From CALJXB01 sp965225935 (GTDB lineage Bacteria; Pseudomonadota; Alphaproteobacteria; Kiloniellales; JAKSDN01): a stretch of DNA of 64,000 nucleotides. The notes below the pieces were generated by a model, which worked only from the letters and a program-made list of their open reading frames with translations, was not told where the DNA came from and searched no databases. The stretch lies in NCBI GenBank assembly GCA_965225935.1, contig CBDDCC010000015.1, positions 186,001-250,000 of the forward strand, read 5' to 3'. Positions 42,678 to 51,915 of this stretch are shown here, one piece after another; positions within the stretch are counted from its first letter, which is position 1, and every line of letters starts with the position of its first letter. The position numbers and the translations under genes are program-made.

Positions 42678-43241
42678 TCAAACCTGCATGATCTCGCCGT
42701 CCTTCTGCTCCAGGGCCTCGTCGATCGCCTTGATGTGGCGGTCGGTGATCTCCTGGACCTCGTCGGACCACATGTGCTGCTCGTCCTGGGAAATCTCGTG
42801 CTCGCGCTCCATGCGCTTCAGATTGTCCATGCCGTCCCGGCGCACGTTGCGCACGGCGATGCGCGCCTGCTCGGCGTACTTGTGGGCGATCTTGCTGAGC
42901 TCGACCCGGCGCTCCTCGGACAGCATGGGGATGGGCACGCGGATCAGCTGGCCCTCGGTCTGGGGATTGAGTCCCAGGTCGGATTCGCGGATCGCCCGCT
43001 CGACGGCGCCCACCAGCGAGCGATCCCAGACCTGGACCGTGATCATGCGCGGCTCCGGCACGCCGATGGTCCCGACCTGGTTCATCGGCATGCTGGTGCC
43101 GTAGGCGTCGACGTTAATCGGCTCCAGCAGGTGGACCGAGGCGCGGCCCGTGCGCAGGCCGGCGAACTCCTGCTTGAGCACTTCGATCGCCCCATTCATC
43201 CGCCGTTCGAGGTCTTTGAGATCCGGGTCGGCCACGCTCAC
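42678..43241 (-). CDS. frr: Ribosome recycling factor
   Basis: Frr splits terminated ribosomes with EF-G. The 187-residue protein shows LRTGRASVHLLEPI, YGTSMPMNQVGTI and IRVPIPMLSEERRVEL plus the long helical C-terminal part. It overlaps pyrH by 4 nt. Confidence 0.97.
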   Translation of the reverse strand: MSVADPDLKDLERRMNGAIEVLKQEFAGLRTGRASVHLLEPINVDAYGTSMPMNQVGTIGVPEPRMITVQVWDRSLVGAVERAIRESDLGLNPQTEGQLIRVPIPMLSEERRVELSKIAHKYAEQARIAVRNVRRDGMDNLKRMEREHEISQDEQHMWSDEVQEITDRHIKAIDEALEQKDGEIMQV

Positions 43242-43972
43242 TCCCCGTTGTCGATGACGGTGTAGCGGCCCTCGCCGCGGACGACCTGAGCGAAGGCGCC
43301 TTCTTCGTAGATGGAAAATACCATGATGGGAATAGAGTTTTCGCGGGCCAGCGAGATCGCGGCGTGGTCCATGACGGCGAGATCCTCGGTCAGCACCTGG
43401 TGGTAGGTCAGGCGCTCGAAGCGCTCGGCCGTCTCGTCGCGCATGGGATCGGCGTCGTAGACCCCGTCCACCTTGGTGCCCTTGAGCAGCAGGCCGCAGC
43501 CCATCTCCGAGGCCCTGAGGGCGGCCGCCGTGTCGGTGGTGAAGAAGGGATTGCCGGTGCCGGCGCCAAAGATCACCACGCGCCCCTTCTCCATGTGCCG
43601 CACCGCCCGGCGCCGGATGTAGGGTTCGGCCACGGTGGCCATGGGGATGGCGGACAGCACCCGGGTCGCCACGTCCATGCGCTCGAGCGCGCTCTGCATG
43701 GCCAGCGAGTTGATGACGGTGGCCAGCATGCCCATGTAGTCGGCGGTCGCCCGCTCCATGCCGGTCGCCGCGCCCGCCAGGCCGCGGAAGATGTTGCCGC
43801 CGCCGACCACCAGGCAGACTTCGACGCCCAGATCGTGGACTGACTTCACGTCGCGGGCGATCTGGTCGACCATGTCCGGTTCGAGCCCGTAGTCCTGGCC
43901 CCCCATGAGGGCCTCGCCGGAAATCTTGAGCAGGACGCGCTGGCTGCTTCCGGCTTTGGGCTCTTCGGTCAT
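43238..43972 (-). CDS. pyrH: UMP kinase
   Basis: PyrH phosphorylates UMP to UDP, feeding CTP and UDP-sugar synthesis. The 244-residue protein contains VLLKISGEALMGGQDYG, VVGGGNIFRG, GAGTGNPFFTTDTAAALRA and KVDGVYDADP. A terminator-like structure between tsf and pyrH suggests that pyrH-frr-uppS onward form a partly separate unit. Confidence 0.97.
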   Translation of the reverse strand: MTEEPKAGSSQRVLLKISGEALMGGQDYGLEPDMVDQIARDVKSVHDLGVEVCLVVGGGNIFRGLAGAATGMERATADYMGMLATVINSLAMQSALERMDVATRVLSAIPMATVAEPYIRRRAVRHMEKGRVVIFGAGTGNPFFTTDTAAALRASEMGCGLLLKGTKVDGVYDADPMRDETAERFERLTYHQVLTEDLAVMDHAAISLARENSIPIMVFSIYEEGAFAQVVRGEGRYTVIDNGE

Positions 43973-44003
43973 GGGATCGGCGGCCTCCGGCCGTCTACTC
44001 CAG

Positions 44004-44039
44004 AAAAAAAGAGCGGGACCCGCGGGAGGCGAGCCGCTC
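44004..44039 (-). terminator. Terminator between tsf and pyrH
   Basis: On the minus strand GAGCGG and CCGCTC form a 6-bp stem around a 17-base loop that itself contains the palindrome CCCGCGGG, followed directly by seven T residues. This is the best intrinsic terminator in the window. It overlaps the tsf stop codon and probably ends or attenuates rpsB-tsf transcription before pyrH. Confidence 0.7.
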
Positions 44040-44964
44040 AGGCGTTCAACTGTGCCGCCACCTCGGCTGCGAAGTCGCTCTCGGCCTTCTCGACGCCCTC
44101 GCCCAGCAGGAAGCGCACCATGCCGGCCACCTTGACCGGCCCGCCCAGGTCCTTGGCGGCCTGCTCCAGGACCTTCGCCACCTTGGTCTCGCCGTCGATG
44201 ACGTAGGTCTGCTCGAGCAGGCAGACCTCCTCGTAGTACTTGCGCAGCCGGCCCTCGACCATCTTGGCGATGATCTCCTCGGGCTTGCCCGAGGCGCGGG
44301 CCTGATCGGCCAGGATGTCGCGCTCGCGCTCGAGCAGGCTGGGGTCCACGCCGTCCTTGTCGATGGCGGCGGGGGCCGTGGCCGCCACGTGCATGGCGAG
44401 CTTCTTGCCCAGGTCCGCCAGCCCCGCCGGGTCGCCCGCGGATTCGAGCGCCACCAGGACGCCGATCTTGCCCAGGCTGGGAGCGGTCTGGTTGTGGATG
44501 TAGCCGGCGACCGCGCCCTCGGAGACGGAGAGCGCGGCGGTGCGGCGCAGGATCAGGTTCTCGCCGATGGTCCCCACCAGGCGCGTCGCCTCGTCGGCCA
44601 CGCTGCCGGAGGTTCCGGGATAGCCGGCGGCCGAGAGCGCCTCCAGGCTGCCCCCGGCGTCCAGCGCCAGCTCCGCCGTCCTTCGCACGAAGGCCTGGAA
44701 GTCCTCGTTGCGGGCGACGAAGTCGGTCTCGGAGTTGACCTCGACCAGCGCCCCGCGCGGGCCGTCGAGCGCCATGCCCACCAGGCCCTCGGCGGCGACC
44801 CGGCCGGCCTTCTTGGCGGCGGCGGCAAGGCCCTTCTTGCGCAGCCAGTCGACGGCGGCCTCGAAGTCGCCGGCCGTCTCGGTCAGCGCCTTCTTGCAGT
44901 CCATCATGCCGGCGCCGGTTTTCTCACGCAGATCCTTGACCTGTCCGGCCGTAATTTGAGTCAT
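44038..44964 (-). CDS. tsf: Translation elongation factor Ts
   Basis: EF-Ts recharges EF-Tu with GTP. The 308-residue protein begins with the UBA-like ITAGQVKDLREKTGAGMMDCKKAL and has the core signature GLVGMALDGPRGALVEVNSETDFVARN. It lies 71 bp after rpsB, as usual, and is followed by a hairpin and seven T residues. Confidence 0.98.
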   Translation of the reverse strand: MTQITAGQVKDLREKTGAGMMDCKKALTETAGDFEAAVDWLRKKGLAAAAKKAGRVAAEGLVGMALDGPRGALVEVNSETDFVARNEDFQAFVRRTAELALDAGGSLEALSAAGYPGTSGSVADEATRLVGTIGENLILRRTAALSVSEGAVAGYIHNQTAPSLGKIGVLVALESAGDPAGLADLGKKLAMHVAATAPAAIDKDGVDPSLLERERDILADQARASGKPEEIIAKMVEGRLRKYYEEVCLLEQTYVIDGETKVAKVLEQAAKDLGGPVKVAGMVRFLLGEGVEKAESDFAAEVAAQLNA

Positions 44965-45035
44965 GACGCGATCTTCTCTAGGTAGGTTCCTGATCCAGCT
45001 TGCCTATGCCCCGTCAGCCCTTTTTCGATCACTGT

Positions 45036-46154
45036 TCAGGAGGCTTGCTTCTGGGTGGTCTCGGCCGGTTCTGCCACCAGGGCCGCCGCCGGATCCTCGG
45101 CCTCGCCGTCGGCGGCAGGCTTCTCTGCCGTCTTGGCGGTCTCCTCCGCCTCGGCCTCGCCCGGCTCGGCGGCCGGGGCTTCAGCCTCGGTCTTCTCCGG
45201 CTCGGCCGCCTTCGCCTCCTCCGCCGGAGCGGCGGCCGGCTCGCTCGTCTCGCTCGTTTCCGCGGCGGCTTCCGGCGCCGGAGTCTCGGCCTCGGCAACC
45301 TCACCAGCCGGGGTCTCGCCAGTCGGGGCCTTGGCAGCTGGTGTCTCGGCGGGCGGCGTCTCGGCGGGCGGAGCCTCGGCGGCGGCCGCCGCCTCGGGCA
45401 GCGTCTCCGCCGGGGCCTCCTCGGCCTCGCCCACGTCGCCGCCGCTGGTCATCAGCTCCTGCTGAATGCCGTCGAGCACGGCGTCGGCGATGAGGTTGCA
45501 GTAGGTGGAGATGGCGCGGATGGCGTCGTCGTTGCCCGGCACCGGGTGGGTGACGCCCAGGGGATCGGAGTTGGAGTCCAGCACCGCTACGACCGGGATG
45601 CTGAGCTTCGTCGCCTCGGCAACGGCGATGTGCTCCTTGTTGGTGTCGATCACCACCAGGACGTCCGGCAGGTCGCCCATGTCCTTGATGCCGCCCAGCG
45701 CCCGCTCGAGCTTGTCGCGCTCGCGGGTCAGGTTGAGCAGCTCCTTCTTGGTGAGGCCGGTGACCTCCTCGGAGGTCTCATCGGAGAGCTGGGTGTCCAG
45801 CTCGCGCAGGCGCTTGATCGAGTGGGAAATGGTCTTCCAGTTGGTCAGCATGCCGCCCAGCCAGCGGTGGTCGACATAGTACTGGCCGCAGCGCTTGGCC
45901 GTGTCGCGGATGATCTCGCTGGCCTGGCGCTTGGTGCCGACGAAGAGCACCCGGCCGCCGCCGGCCGCCACCTCGCGCACGGTGACGAGCGCCTGGTGCA
46001 ACAGCGGGACCGTCTGCTCCAGGTCGATGATGTGGACGCCGTTGCGGACCCCGAAGATGTAGGGGGCCATCTTGGGATTCCAGCGCCGGGTGGTATGTCC
46101 GAAATGCACGCCGGCTTCCAGCAGCTGGCGCATGGTGAAGGTCGGAAAGGCCAT
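45036..46154 (-). CDS. rpsB: 30S ribosomal protein S2 with long acidic, Ala/Pro-rich C-terminal extension
   Basis: Residues 1-238 are a normal S2 (FTMRQLLEAGVHFGHTTRRW, VLFVGTKRQA, HRWLGGMLTNW, DSNSDPLGVTHPVPGNDDA). Residues ~240-372 are a low-complexity tail of Ala, Glu, Pro and Thr with repeated ETPxAE-like units. Typical S2 proteins have ~250 residues; shorter A/E-rich tails are known in alphaproteobacteria, and this one is long. It may be disordered and could interact with other ribosomal or membrane factors; no function is known. A promoter and hairpin lie upstream. Confidence 0.97.
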   Translation of the reverse strand: MAFPTFTMRQLLEAGVHFGHTTRRWNPKMAPYIFGVRNGVHIIDLEQTVPLLHQALVTVREVAAGGGRVLFVGTKRQASEIIRDTAKRCGQYYVDHRWLGGMLTNWKTISHSIKRLRELDTQLSDETSEEVTGLTKKELLNLTRERDKLERALGGIKDMGDLPDVLVVIDTNKEHIAVAEATKLSIPVVAVLDSNSDPLGVTHPVPGNDDAIRAISTYCNLIADAVLDGIQQELMTSGGDVGEAEEAPAETLPEAAAAAEAPPAETPPAETPAAKAPTGETPAGEVAEAETPAPEAAAETSETSEPAAAPAEEAKAAEPEKTEAEAPAAEPGEAEAEETAKTAEKPAADGEAEDPAAALVAEPAETTQKQAS

Positions 46155-46215
46155 CTCGTCCTCTTTCTCCGGTTAAGCCTCCGCGGGCGTCCATCCGGGT
46201 GACCCGGACACCGGA

Positions 46216-46250
46216 GCGGCCGGCGGGGATGTCTCCCCCGGCGCGGCCGC
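46216..46250 (-). promoter_or_regulatory. Strong hairpin in the rpsB leader
   Basis: GCGGCCG (46216-46222) pairs with CGGCCGC (46244-46250), with further inner pairing of GGGGA with TCCCC, giving a long GC-rich stem about 62 bases before the rpsB start. S2 is known to control its own mRNA in other bacteria, so the structure could serve that purpose; this is inference only. Confidence 0.4.
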
Positions 46251-46279
46251 CAGCCCGCGTGCGATTTCAGTCGTGCGGC

Positions 46280-46308
46280 TAGATAGACGCACTGGGCGAA
46301 AAATGCAA
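46280..46308 (-). promoter_or_regulatory. Candidate rpsB-tsf promoter
   Basis: On the minus strand TTGCAT (46308-46303) and TATCTA (46285-46280) are 17 bp apart in the dnaE-rpsB gap. The predicted transcript would have a leader of about 120 bases containing the hairpin described separately. The -10 match is partial. Confidence 0.45.
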
Positions 46309-46354
46309 GGACGGCGTGGGTTTGCGAGGGACCGCCGGAGGTGCCCGAGCGGGC

Positions 46355-49300
46355 TCAGACGTCCTCCACCGTGAGGCCGGGAATCGCCTTGATGGCCTGG
46401 CGCATTTCCGCCGAGAGGCGGAAGGCGCCGGGCAGATCCATGGCCACCTCCGCGCCCTCGTCGGTCGCCAGCACCAGGGAGACGCGGCCCCGGGCCGGGG
46501 CGCCGTTGCCGGCCGTCTCCCCGTCCCGCTCCAAGAGCGCCTTCAGGTGGCCGAGGGGCTCGGGCTGGTTGAGATAGAGCCTGAGACCGCGCGAGGCGTT
46601 CGCCACGGTCTGGTCGAGGGGCGAGATGTCCTGGGCGTTGAGGCGCAGGTCCTCGCCGTCCTGGCGGGCGTCGACGTTGAGCAGCAGCGGCTGGCCGGTT
46701 TCCAGCATCTCCCTCACCCCGCTCAGCACCTCGGCGAAGACCGAGACCTCGTAGACCCCGCTGGTGTCGGAGAGCTGCACAAAGGCGAGGCGCTTGCCCT
46801 GGCGGCTGGTGAGCTCCCGCTTGCCGATGACGATGCCGGCCATCTTCTTGCGGCCGGGAGAGCGGGCGAGCGCCCGAGGCAGCTCCTCGCAGGTCACAAC
46901 GCCCAGACGCTCGAGCGTGCGGCCGTAGGACTCCAGCGGATGGGCCGAGAGGTAGAAGCCGATGGCCTCGAACTCGTTCCGCAGCCGGTCCATGGCCGGC
47001 CAGTCGGGCACCTCGGCGAGCGCCAGCGCCACGCTCGGCATGGCGGCCTCGTCGGCGAACAGGCTGGTCTGGGAGGAGTCCCGCTCCTCGGCCGCCAGGT
47101 TGGCGAAGCGCACCAGGCGCTCGGCCCCTTCGAAGATCTGCCGGCGGTTGGGATTGAAGCCGTCGAAGGCTCCGGCCCGGGCCAGGTTCTCGATCTGCCG
47201 CTTGTTGACCTGGCGCACGTCGAGGCGGGTGGCGAAGTCCCCCAGGTCGCGGAACGGCCCCGACGCCTCGCGCTCGGCCGTCATCGCGCCCATGGCCGCC
47301 TCGCCCACGTTCTTGATGGCGGCAAGCGCGTAGCGGATTGCGGCGAGCGCCTCCCCGTCCTGGCTTGCCCCGTCCCGCTCGACGCTGAAATCGGCCCGCG
47401 AGCGGTTGATGTCCGGCGGCAGCAGAGGGATTCCGAGGCGCGTCAGCTCCTGGCGGAACTGGTTCAGCTTGTCGGTGTTGCCGAGATCGTAGGCCATGGA
47501 GGCGGCGAGGAACTCGACCGGGTGGTTGGCCTTCAGGTAGGCGGTGCGGTAGGCGATCAGCGCATAGGCGGCGGCGTGGCCTTTCGGGAAGCCGTAGCCG
47601 GCGAACTTGCTGACCTGCTCGAATATCTGCAAGGCCTTGGCCTCGCCGACGCCGCGGGCCACGGCGCCGTCGATGAAGATCTTGCGCTGGGCTTCCATCT
47701 CGGACTTGATCTTCTTGCCCATGGCCCAGCGCAGCACGTCCGCGGCGCCCAGGGTGTAGCCGGCCAGCTCCTGGGCGATCTGCATGACCTGCTCCTGGTA
47801 GATCATGATGCCGTGGGTCTCGCGCAGGATGCCCTCGAGGGAGGGGTAGAGGTAGTCGGGCGCCTCCTCGCCGTGCTGGCGGGCGATGTAGCTGTCGATG
47901 TTGTCCATCGGCCCCGGCCGGTAGAGGGCGACCACGGCGATGATTTCTTCGAAGCGGTCGGGCTTGAGGCGGCGCAGCACGTCGCGCATGCCCGAGCCTT
48001 CCAGCTGGAACACGCCCACCGTCTCGCCCCGGCCCAGCATCTCGTAGGTCGTCTTATCGTCGAGGGGCATGTCCTCCAGATTGAAGTCCGGCTCGCGCTC
48101 GCGGATCAGGTCGCGCGCCCGGGCCAGCACCGAGAGCGTCTTGAGCCCCAAGAAGTCGAACTTCACCAGGCCGGCGCTCTCCACGTGCTTCATGTTGAAC
48201 TGGGTGGCCGGCATGTCCGAGCGCGGATCGCGGTAGAGCGGCACCAGCCGGTCGAGCGGCCGGTCGCCGATCACCACGCCCGCCGCGTGGGTCGAGGCGT
48301 TGCGGTAGAGGCCCTCCAGCTTCAAGGCGATGTCGATCAGGCGGCCCACCGCCTCGTCGCGGGCGCGGGCCTCCTGCAGCTCCGGCTCGCCGTCGATCGC
48401 CTGCTGCAGGGTGACGGGGTTGGCGGGATTGTAGGGCACCATCTTGCAGAGCCGGTCGACCACCGGATAGGGCATCTGCAGCACCCGGCCCACGTCGCGG
48501 AGCGCGGCGCGCGCCTGCAGCTTGCCGAAGGTGATGATCTGGGCCACGTGGTCCTGGCCGTACTTCTCCTGCACGTAGCGGATCACGTCGTCGCGCCGGT
48601 CCTGGCAGAAGTCCACGTCGAAGTCCGGCATGGTGACCCGTTCGTCGTTCAGAAACCGCTCGAACAGCAGGCCCCAACGCAATGGATCCAAATCGGTAAT
48701 GGTCAACGACCAGGCGACCGCGGAGCCGGCGCCCGAGCCGCGGCCCGGGCCCACGGGAATCTCGTGGCGCTTGGCCCACTTGATGAAGTCGGCGACGATC
48801 AGGAAGTAGCCGGCATAGCCCATCTTCACGATCACCTCGAGCTCGTAGTCGAGCCGCTCGCGATAGGGACGCGCCGTCGCTTCCTGATCCTCCGCGCTCA
48901 TCTCCGGCCGGAACACCTGGGCCTCCAGGCGTTTCGTCAGCCCGGCCCTGGCCTGGGTCCGCAGCTCTTCGGCTTCGTCGCGGCCAGCCTCGGTGGAGAA
49001 GGCCGGCAGGATGGGGCTCACGGTCTCGGGCCGGTAGGCGCAGCGCCTGGCGATCGCGAGGGTGTTGTCGGCCGCCTCGGGCAGGTCCTCGAAGAGGGCG
49101 CGCATCTCCTCGGCCGACTTGAAGCGGTGCTCGGGCGTCAGGCGGCGGCGGTCGGGCTGTGCCAGGTAGGTGCCGTCGGCGATGCAGAGCAGCGCGTCGT
49201 GCGCCTCGTACATGCCGGCGTCGGCGAAGTGGACGTCATTGCTGGCGACCAGCGGCAGGTCGTGCCGGTAGGCGAGATCGACCAGCGCGTCCTCGCTCTC

Positions 49301-49876
49301 CTGCTCTTCCGGCAGGCCGTGGCGCATGATCTCCACGTAGAGGCGGCCCGGGAACACGTGGGCGTGCATGAGCAGCGCGTCCTCGGCCGCCGGCATGCGG
49401 CGCTCGCCCAGCAGCCGTCCGACGGCGCTGCGCGGCCCGCCCATGAGGGCGATCAGGCCGTCACTGTGGGCGGCGAGGTCGTCGACGCTCACCCGCGGCC
49501 CATCGCCGGGTTCGCCGGTCAGGTAGGCCAGGCTCACCAGCTTCGAGAGGTTGCGGTAGCCGGTCTCGTTCTGGACCAGCAGCAGGATCTCGTCGGGCTC
49601 GCCCGCCTTGCCGTCCGGGCCCGGGCCTGAACCCGGACGCTGGCCGGGCGCATCCCGCGCCACCTTCAGCTCGCAGCCGAAGATAGGCTGCACTCCGGCG
49701 CCCCAGAGGGTCTGGGAGACCTCCATGGCGCCGAAGAGGTTGCCCTTGTCCGTCACCGCCACCGCCGGCATGGCGTGGCGCTCGCAGAGCTTGGCCAGCT
49801 CCTTCACCTTGATCGCCCCTTCCGACAGCGAGTAGGCGGAGTGGACGCGCAGATGGACGAAATCGGCGTGGCTCAT
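46355..49876 (-). CDS. dnaE: DNA polymerase III alpha subunit
   Basis: DnaE is the replicative polymerase. The 1173-residue protein has an N-terminal PHP domain (FVHLRVHSAYSLSEGAIK), the polymerase core with GPGRGSGAGSAVAWSL and the catalytic acidic motif PDFDVDFCQDRR, a finger region with HGIMIYQEQVMQIAQ, and C-terminal helix-hairpin-helix and OB domains (GIVIGKRELTSRQGKRLAF). The length is normal for the DnaE1 class. It follows lolD by 21 bp, as commonly seen in alphaproteobacteria. Confidence 0.98.
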   Translation of the reverse strand: MSHADFVHLRVHSAYSLSEGAIKVKELAKLCERHAMPAVAVTDKGNLFGAMEVSQTLWGAGVQPIFGCELKVARDAPGQRPGSGPGPDGKAGEPDEILLLVQNETGYRNLSKLVSLAYLTGEPGDGPRVSVDDLAAHSDGLIALMGGPRSAVGRLLGERRMPAAEDALLMHAHVFPGRLYVEIMRHGLPEEQESEDALVDLAYRHDLPLVASNDVHFADAGMYEAHDALLCIADGTYLAQPDRRRLTPEHRFKSAEEMRALFEDLPEAADNTLAIARRCAYRPETVSPILPAFSTEAGRDEAEELRTQARAGLTKRLEAQVFRPEMSAEDQEATARPYRERLDYELEVIVKMGYAGYFLIVADFIKWAKRHEIPVGPGRGSGAGSAVAWSLTITDLDPLRWGLLFERFLNDERVTMPDFDVDFCQDRRDDVIRYVQEKYGQDHVAQIITFGKLQARAALRDVGRVLQMPYPVVDRLCKMVPYNPANPVTLQQAIDGEPELQEARARDEAVGRLIDIALKLEGLYRNASTHAAGVVIGDRPLDRLVPLYRDPRSDMPATQFNMKHVESAGLVKFDFLGLKTLSVLARARDLIREREPDFNLEDMPLDDKTTYEMLGRGETVGVFQLEGSGMRDVLRRLKPDRFEEIIAVVALYRPGPMDNIDSYIARQHGEEAPDYLYPSLEGILRETHGIMIYQEQVMQIAQELAGYTLGAADVLRWAMGKKIKSEMEAQRKIFIDGAVARGVGEAKALQIFEQVSKFAGYGFPKGHAAAYALIAYRTAYLKANHPVEFLAASMAYDLGNTDKLNQFRQELTRLGIPLLPPDINRSRADFSVERDGASQDGEALAAIRYALAAIKNVGEAAMGAMTAEREASGPFRDLGDFATRLDVRQVNKRQIENLARAGAFDGFNPNRRQIFEGAERLVRFANLAAEERDSSQTSLFADEAAMPSVALALAEVPDWPAMDRLRNEFEAIGFYLSAHPLESYGRTLERLGVVTCEELPRALARSPGRKKMAGIVIGKRELTSRQGKRLAFVQLSDTSGVYEVSVFAEVLSGVREMLETGQPLLLNVDARQDGEDLRLNAQDISPLDQTVANASRGLRLYLNQPEPLGHLKALLERDGETAGNGAPARGRVSLVLATDEGAEVAMDLPGAFRLSAEMRQAIKAIPGLTVEDV

Positions 49877-49897
49877 GGCGCTCCCGGTTTTGCGTTC

Positions 49898-50620
49898 CTA
49901 GCTGTGCGGTCCCTGGGTGACCCGGCCCTCGTGAATCTCGAGCACCCGGTCCATGCTCTTGGCCAGCTCCAGATTGTGGGTGGCGATGAGGGCCGCCAGC
50001 CCCGCCTCCCGGACCCGGACCATCATCACCTTGAAGACGTCCTCGGCGGTGTGCGGATCCAGGTTGCCGGTCGGCTCGTCGGCCAACAGCACCGAGGGCG
50101 CGTTGGCGAGCGCCCGGGCGATGGCGACCCGCTGCTGCTCGCCGCCCGAGAGCTGGGCCGGGCGGTGGTCCGTCCGCGCCTCCAGCCCGACGGCGGTGAG
50201 CAGCGCCCGTGCGGTCTCGCGGGCCGCCCCGCGGCTACGCCCGGCGATCATCTGCGGCACCACCACGTTCTCCAGGGCGGAGAACTCCGGCAGCAGGTGA
50301 TGGTACTGGTAGACGAAGCCCAGAGTCCCGCGCCGGAACTCCGTGCGCGGCCCGTCCGACAGCGCGGCGCAGTCGTGTCCCTCCAGCCAGACCTCGCCGG
50401 CGTCGGGCTGCTCGAGCAGGCCGGCGATGTGCAGCAGGGTCGACTTGCCGGAGCCGGACGGCCCCACCAGGGCCACGATCTCCCCCGGCTCGACCCCGAG
50501 CTCGACGCCGCTCAGGACCTCGAGCCGCCGGCCGCCCTGTGTGAAGACCTTGACCACGCCCTTGAGCCGCAGGCCGCTGCCGTTCGCCGCCGAGGCTGGG
50601 CCGGGCAGCGCCTCACTCAT
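49898..50620 (-). CDS. lolD: Lipoprotein-releasing ABC transporter ATP-binding protein LolD
   Basis: LolD powers release of lipoproteins from the inner membrane. The 240-residue ATPase has Walker A GPSGSGKST, the signature LSGGEQQRVAIARAL and Walker B VLLADEPTGNLD, and YQYHHLLPEFSALENV typical of the LolD/MacB group. It overlaps the permease gene by 8 nt. Confidence 0.95.
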   Translation of the reverse strand: MSEALPGPASAANGSGLRLKGVVKVFTQGGRRLEVLSGVELGVEPGEIVALVGPSGSGKSTLLHIAGLLEQPDAGEVWLEGHDCAALSDGPRTEFRRGTLGFVYQYHHLLPEFSALENVVVPQMIAGRSRGAARETARALLTAVGLEARTDHRPAQLSGGEQQRVAIARALANAPSVLLADEPTGNLDPHTAEDVFKVMMVRVREAGLAALIATHNLELAKSMDRVLEIHEGRVTQGPHS

Positions 50621-51860
50621 AGCGCAGCGCCTCCACCGGATCGAGCCGCGCCGCGCGCCAGGCCGGGAAGATGGGGGCCAGGAACGACAGCACGATGGCC
50701 ATGATCACCACCTGCACCACCTCGACCGGGTCGACCTCGGCCGGCACCTGGGAGAGGAAGTAGACCTCGGGCGGGAACAGGCGGGTGTCGATCAGGGCCT
50801 CCAGCCAGCCCTGGATGACGGCGATGTTGCCGGCGAAGGCGACGCCGAGGGCGACGCCCGCGATCACCCCGGCGAGGCCGACGCTGGCGCCGCTCAGGAA
50901 GAAGATGCGCATGACGTTGCCCCGGGTCGCGCCCATGGTGCGCAGGATGGCGATGTCCCGGCCCTTGCCCTTCACCAGCATGTACTGGCCCGAGAGGATG
51001 TTGAAGGCGGCCACCAGGATGATCAGCGACAGGATCAGGAACATGACGTTGCGTTCGACCTGGATGGCATTGAAGAAGCCGGAGTTGGCGCGCTGCCAGT
51101 CGACCGAGCGGAAGCCGGAGCCGAGCGCCAGGCCCAGCTCGTCCCGCGCCTCGGTCACCATGTCGGGGTCCCGGTAGAAGACCTCGATGGCGTTGATCCG
51201 ATCGGGCAGTCGGAAGAAGGTCTGGGCGTCGGCCAGCGGCATGTAGATGAAGCTGCTGTCGTATTCGTACATGCCGACCTCGAAGAGACCGGCGATGGGA
51301 TAGGATTTCACCCGTGGCAGGGTGCCGACCACGGTCTGGTTGCCGCGCGGCGAGACCAGGGTGATCTGGTCCCCCGGCTCCAGGCGGAGCTGCTGGGCGA
51401 GGCGCAGGCCGACCAGCACCCCCTCCCCCTCCGCGAAGCGCTCCAGGGCCCGGTCGGTCAGGTCCTCGAACATGCCGGCCCGGGCGATCAGGTCCTCGGG
51501 TGCGAGGCCGCGCACCAGGCCGCCCATGGCGTTGTCCTCCTGGCTGATCATCACTTGGGCCTGGACCTGGGGGATGACCGCGTTCACGTCCTCGAGGGCG
51601 CGCAAGCGCGCCGCGATGTCGTCGTAGCCCTCCAGCGAGGCGCCGAGCGGAAAAACCGTCACGTGGCCGTTGACGCCCAGGATCCGCCCGAGCAGCTCCT
51701 GGCGGAAACCGTTCATGACCGCCATGACGATGATCAGCGTCGCCACGCCGAGCGCGATGCCGACCAGGGAGATCACGGCGACCACGGAGATGAAGCCCTG
51801 CTGCCGGCGCGCGCGCAGATAGCGGAAGGCGACCAGGCGCTCGAAGGCGCTGAAGATCAT
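50613..51860 (-). CDS. lolC: Lipoprotein-releasing ABC transporter permease LolC/LolE
   Basis: The 415-residue protein has an N-terminal membrane segment (about 20-45), a large periplasmic MacB-like domain and three C-terminal membrane segments ending in PAWRAARLDPVEALRYE. Only one permease gene is present, so it probably works as a homodimer (the LolF type) or pairs with a partner elsewhere. It lies 55 bp after proS. Confidence 0.92.
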   Translation of the reverse strand: MIFSAFERLVAFRYLRARRQQGFISVVAVISLVGIALGVATLIIVMAVMNGFRQELLGRILGVNGHVTVFPLGASLEGYDDIAARLRALEDVNAVIPQVQAQVMISQEDNAMGGLVRGLAPEDLIARAGMFEDLTDRALERFAEGEGVLVGLRLAQQLRLEPGDQITLVSPRGNQTVVGTLPRVKSYPIAGLFEVGMYEYDSSFIYMPLADAQTFFRLPDRINAIEVFYRDPDMVTEARDELGLALGSGFRSVDWQRANSGFFNAIQVERNVMFLILSLIILVAAFNILSGQYMLVKGKGRDIAILRTMGATRGNVMRIFFLSGASVGLAGVIAGVALGVAFAGNIAVIQGWLEALIDTRLFPPEVYFLSQVPAEVDPVEVVQVVIMAIVLSFLAPIFPAWRAARLDPVEALRYE

Positions 51861-51915
51861 GGGCCGCTCAACCTCTGTTCAGGAACCGAGCCGAAGATCG
51901 CCGCAAGGCCGCGTC

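Noticed and set aside
46316..49630. A 1104-codon plus-strand frame opposite dnaE
   Set aside because: It mirrors the codon pattern of dnaE on the other strand and shows no recognisable domain.
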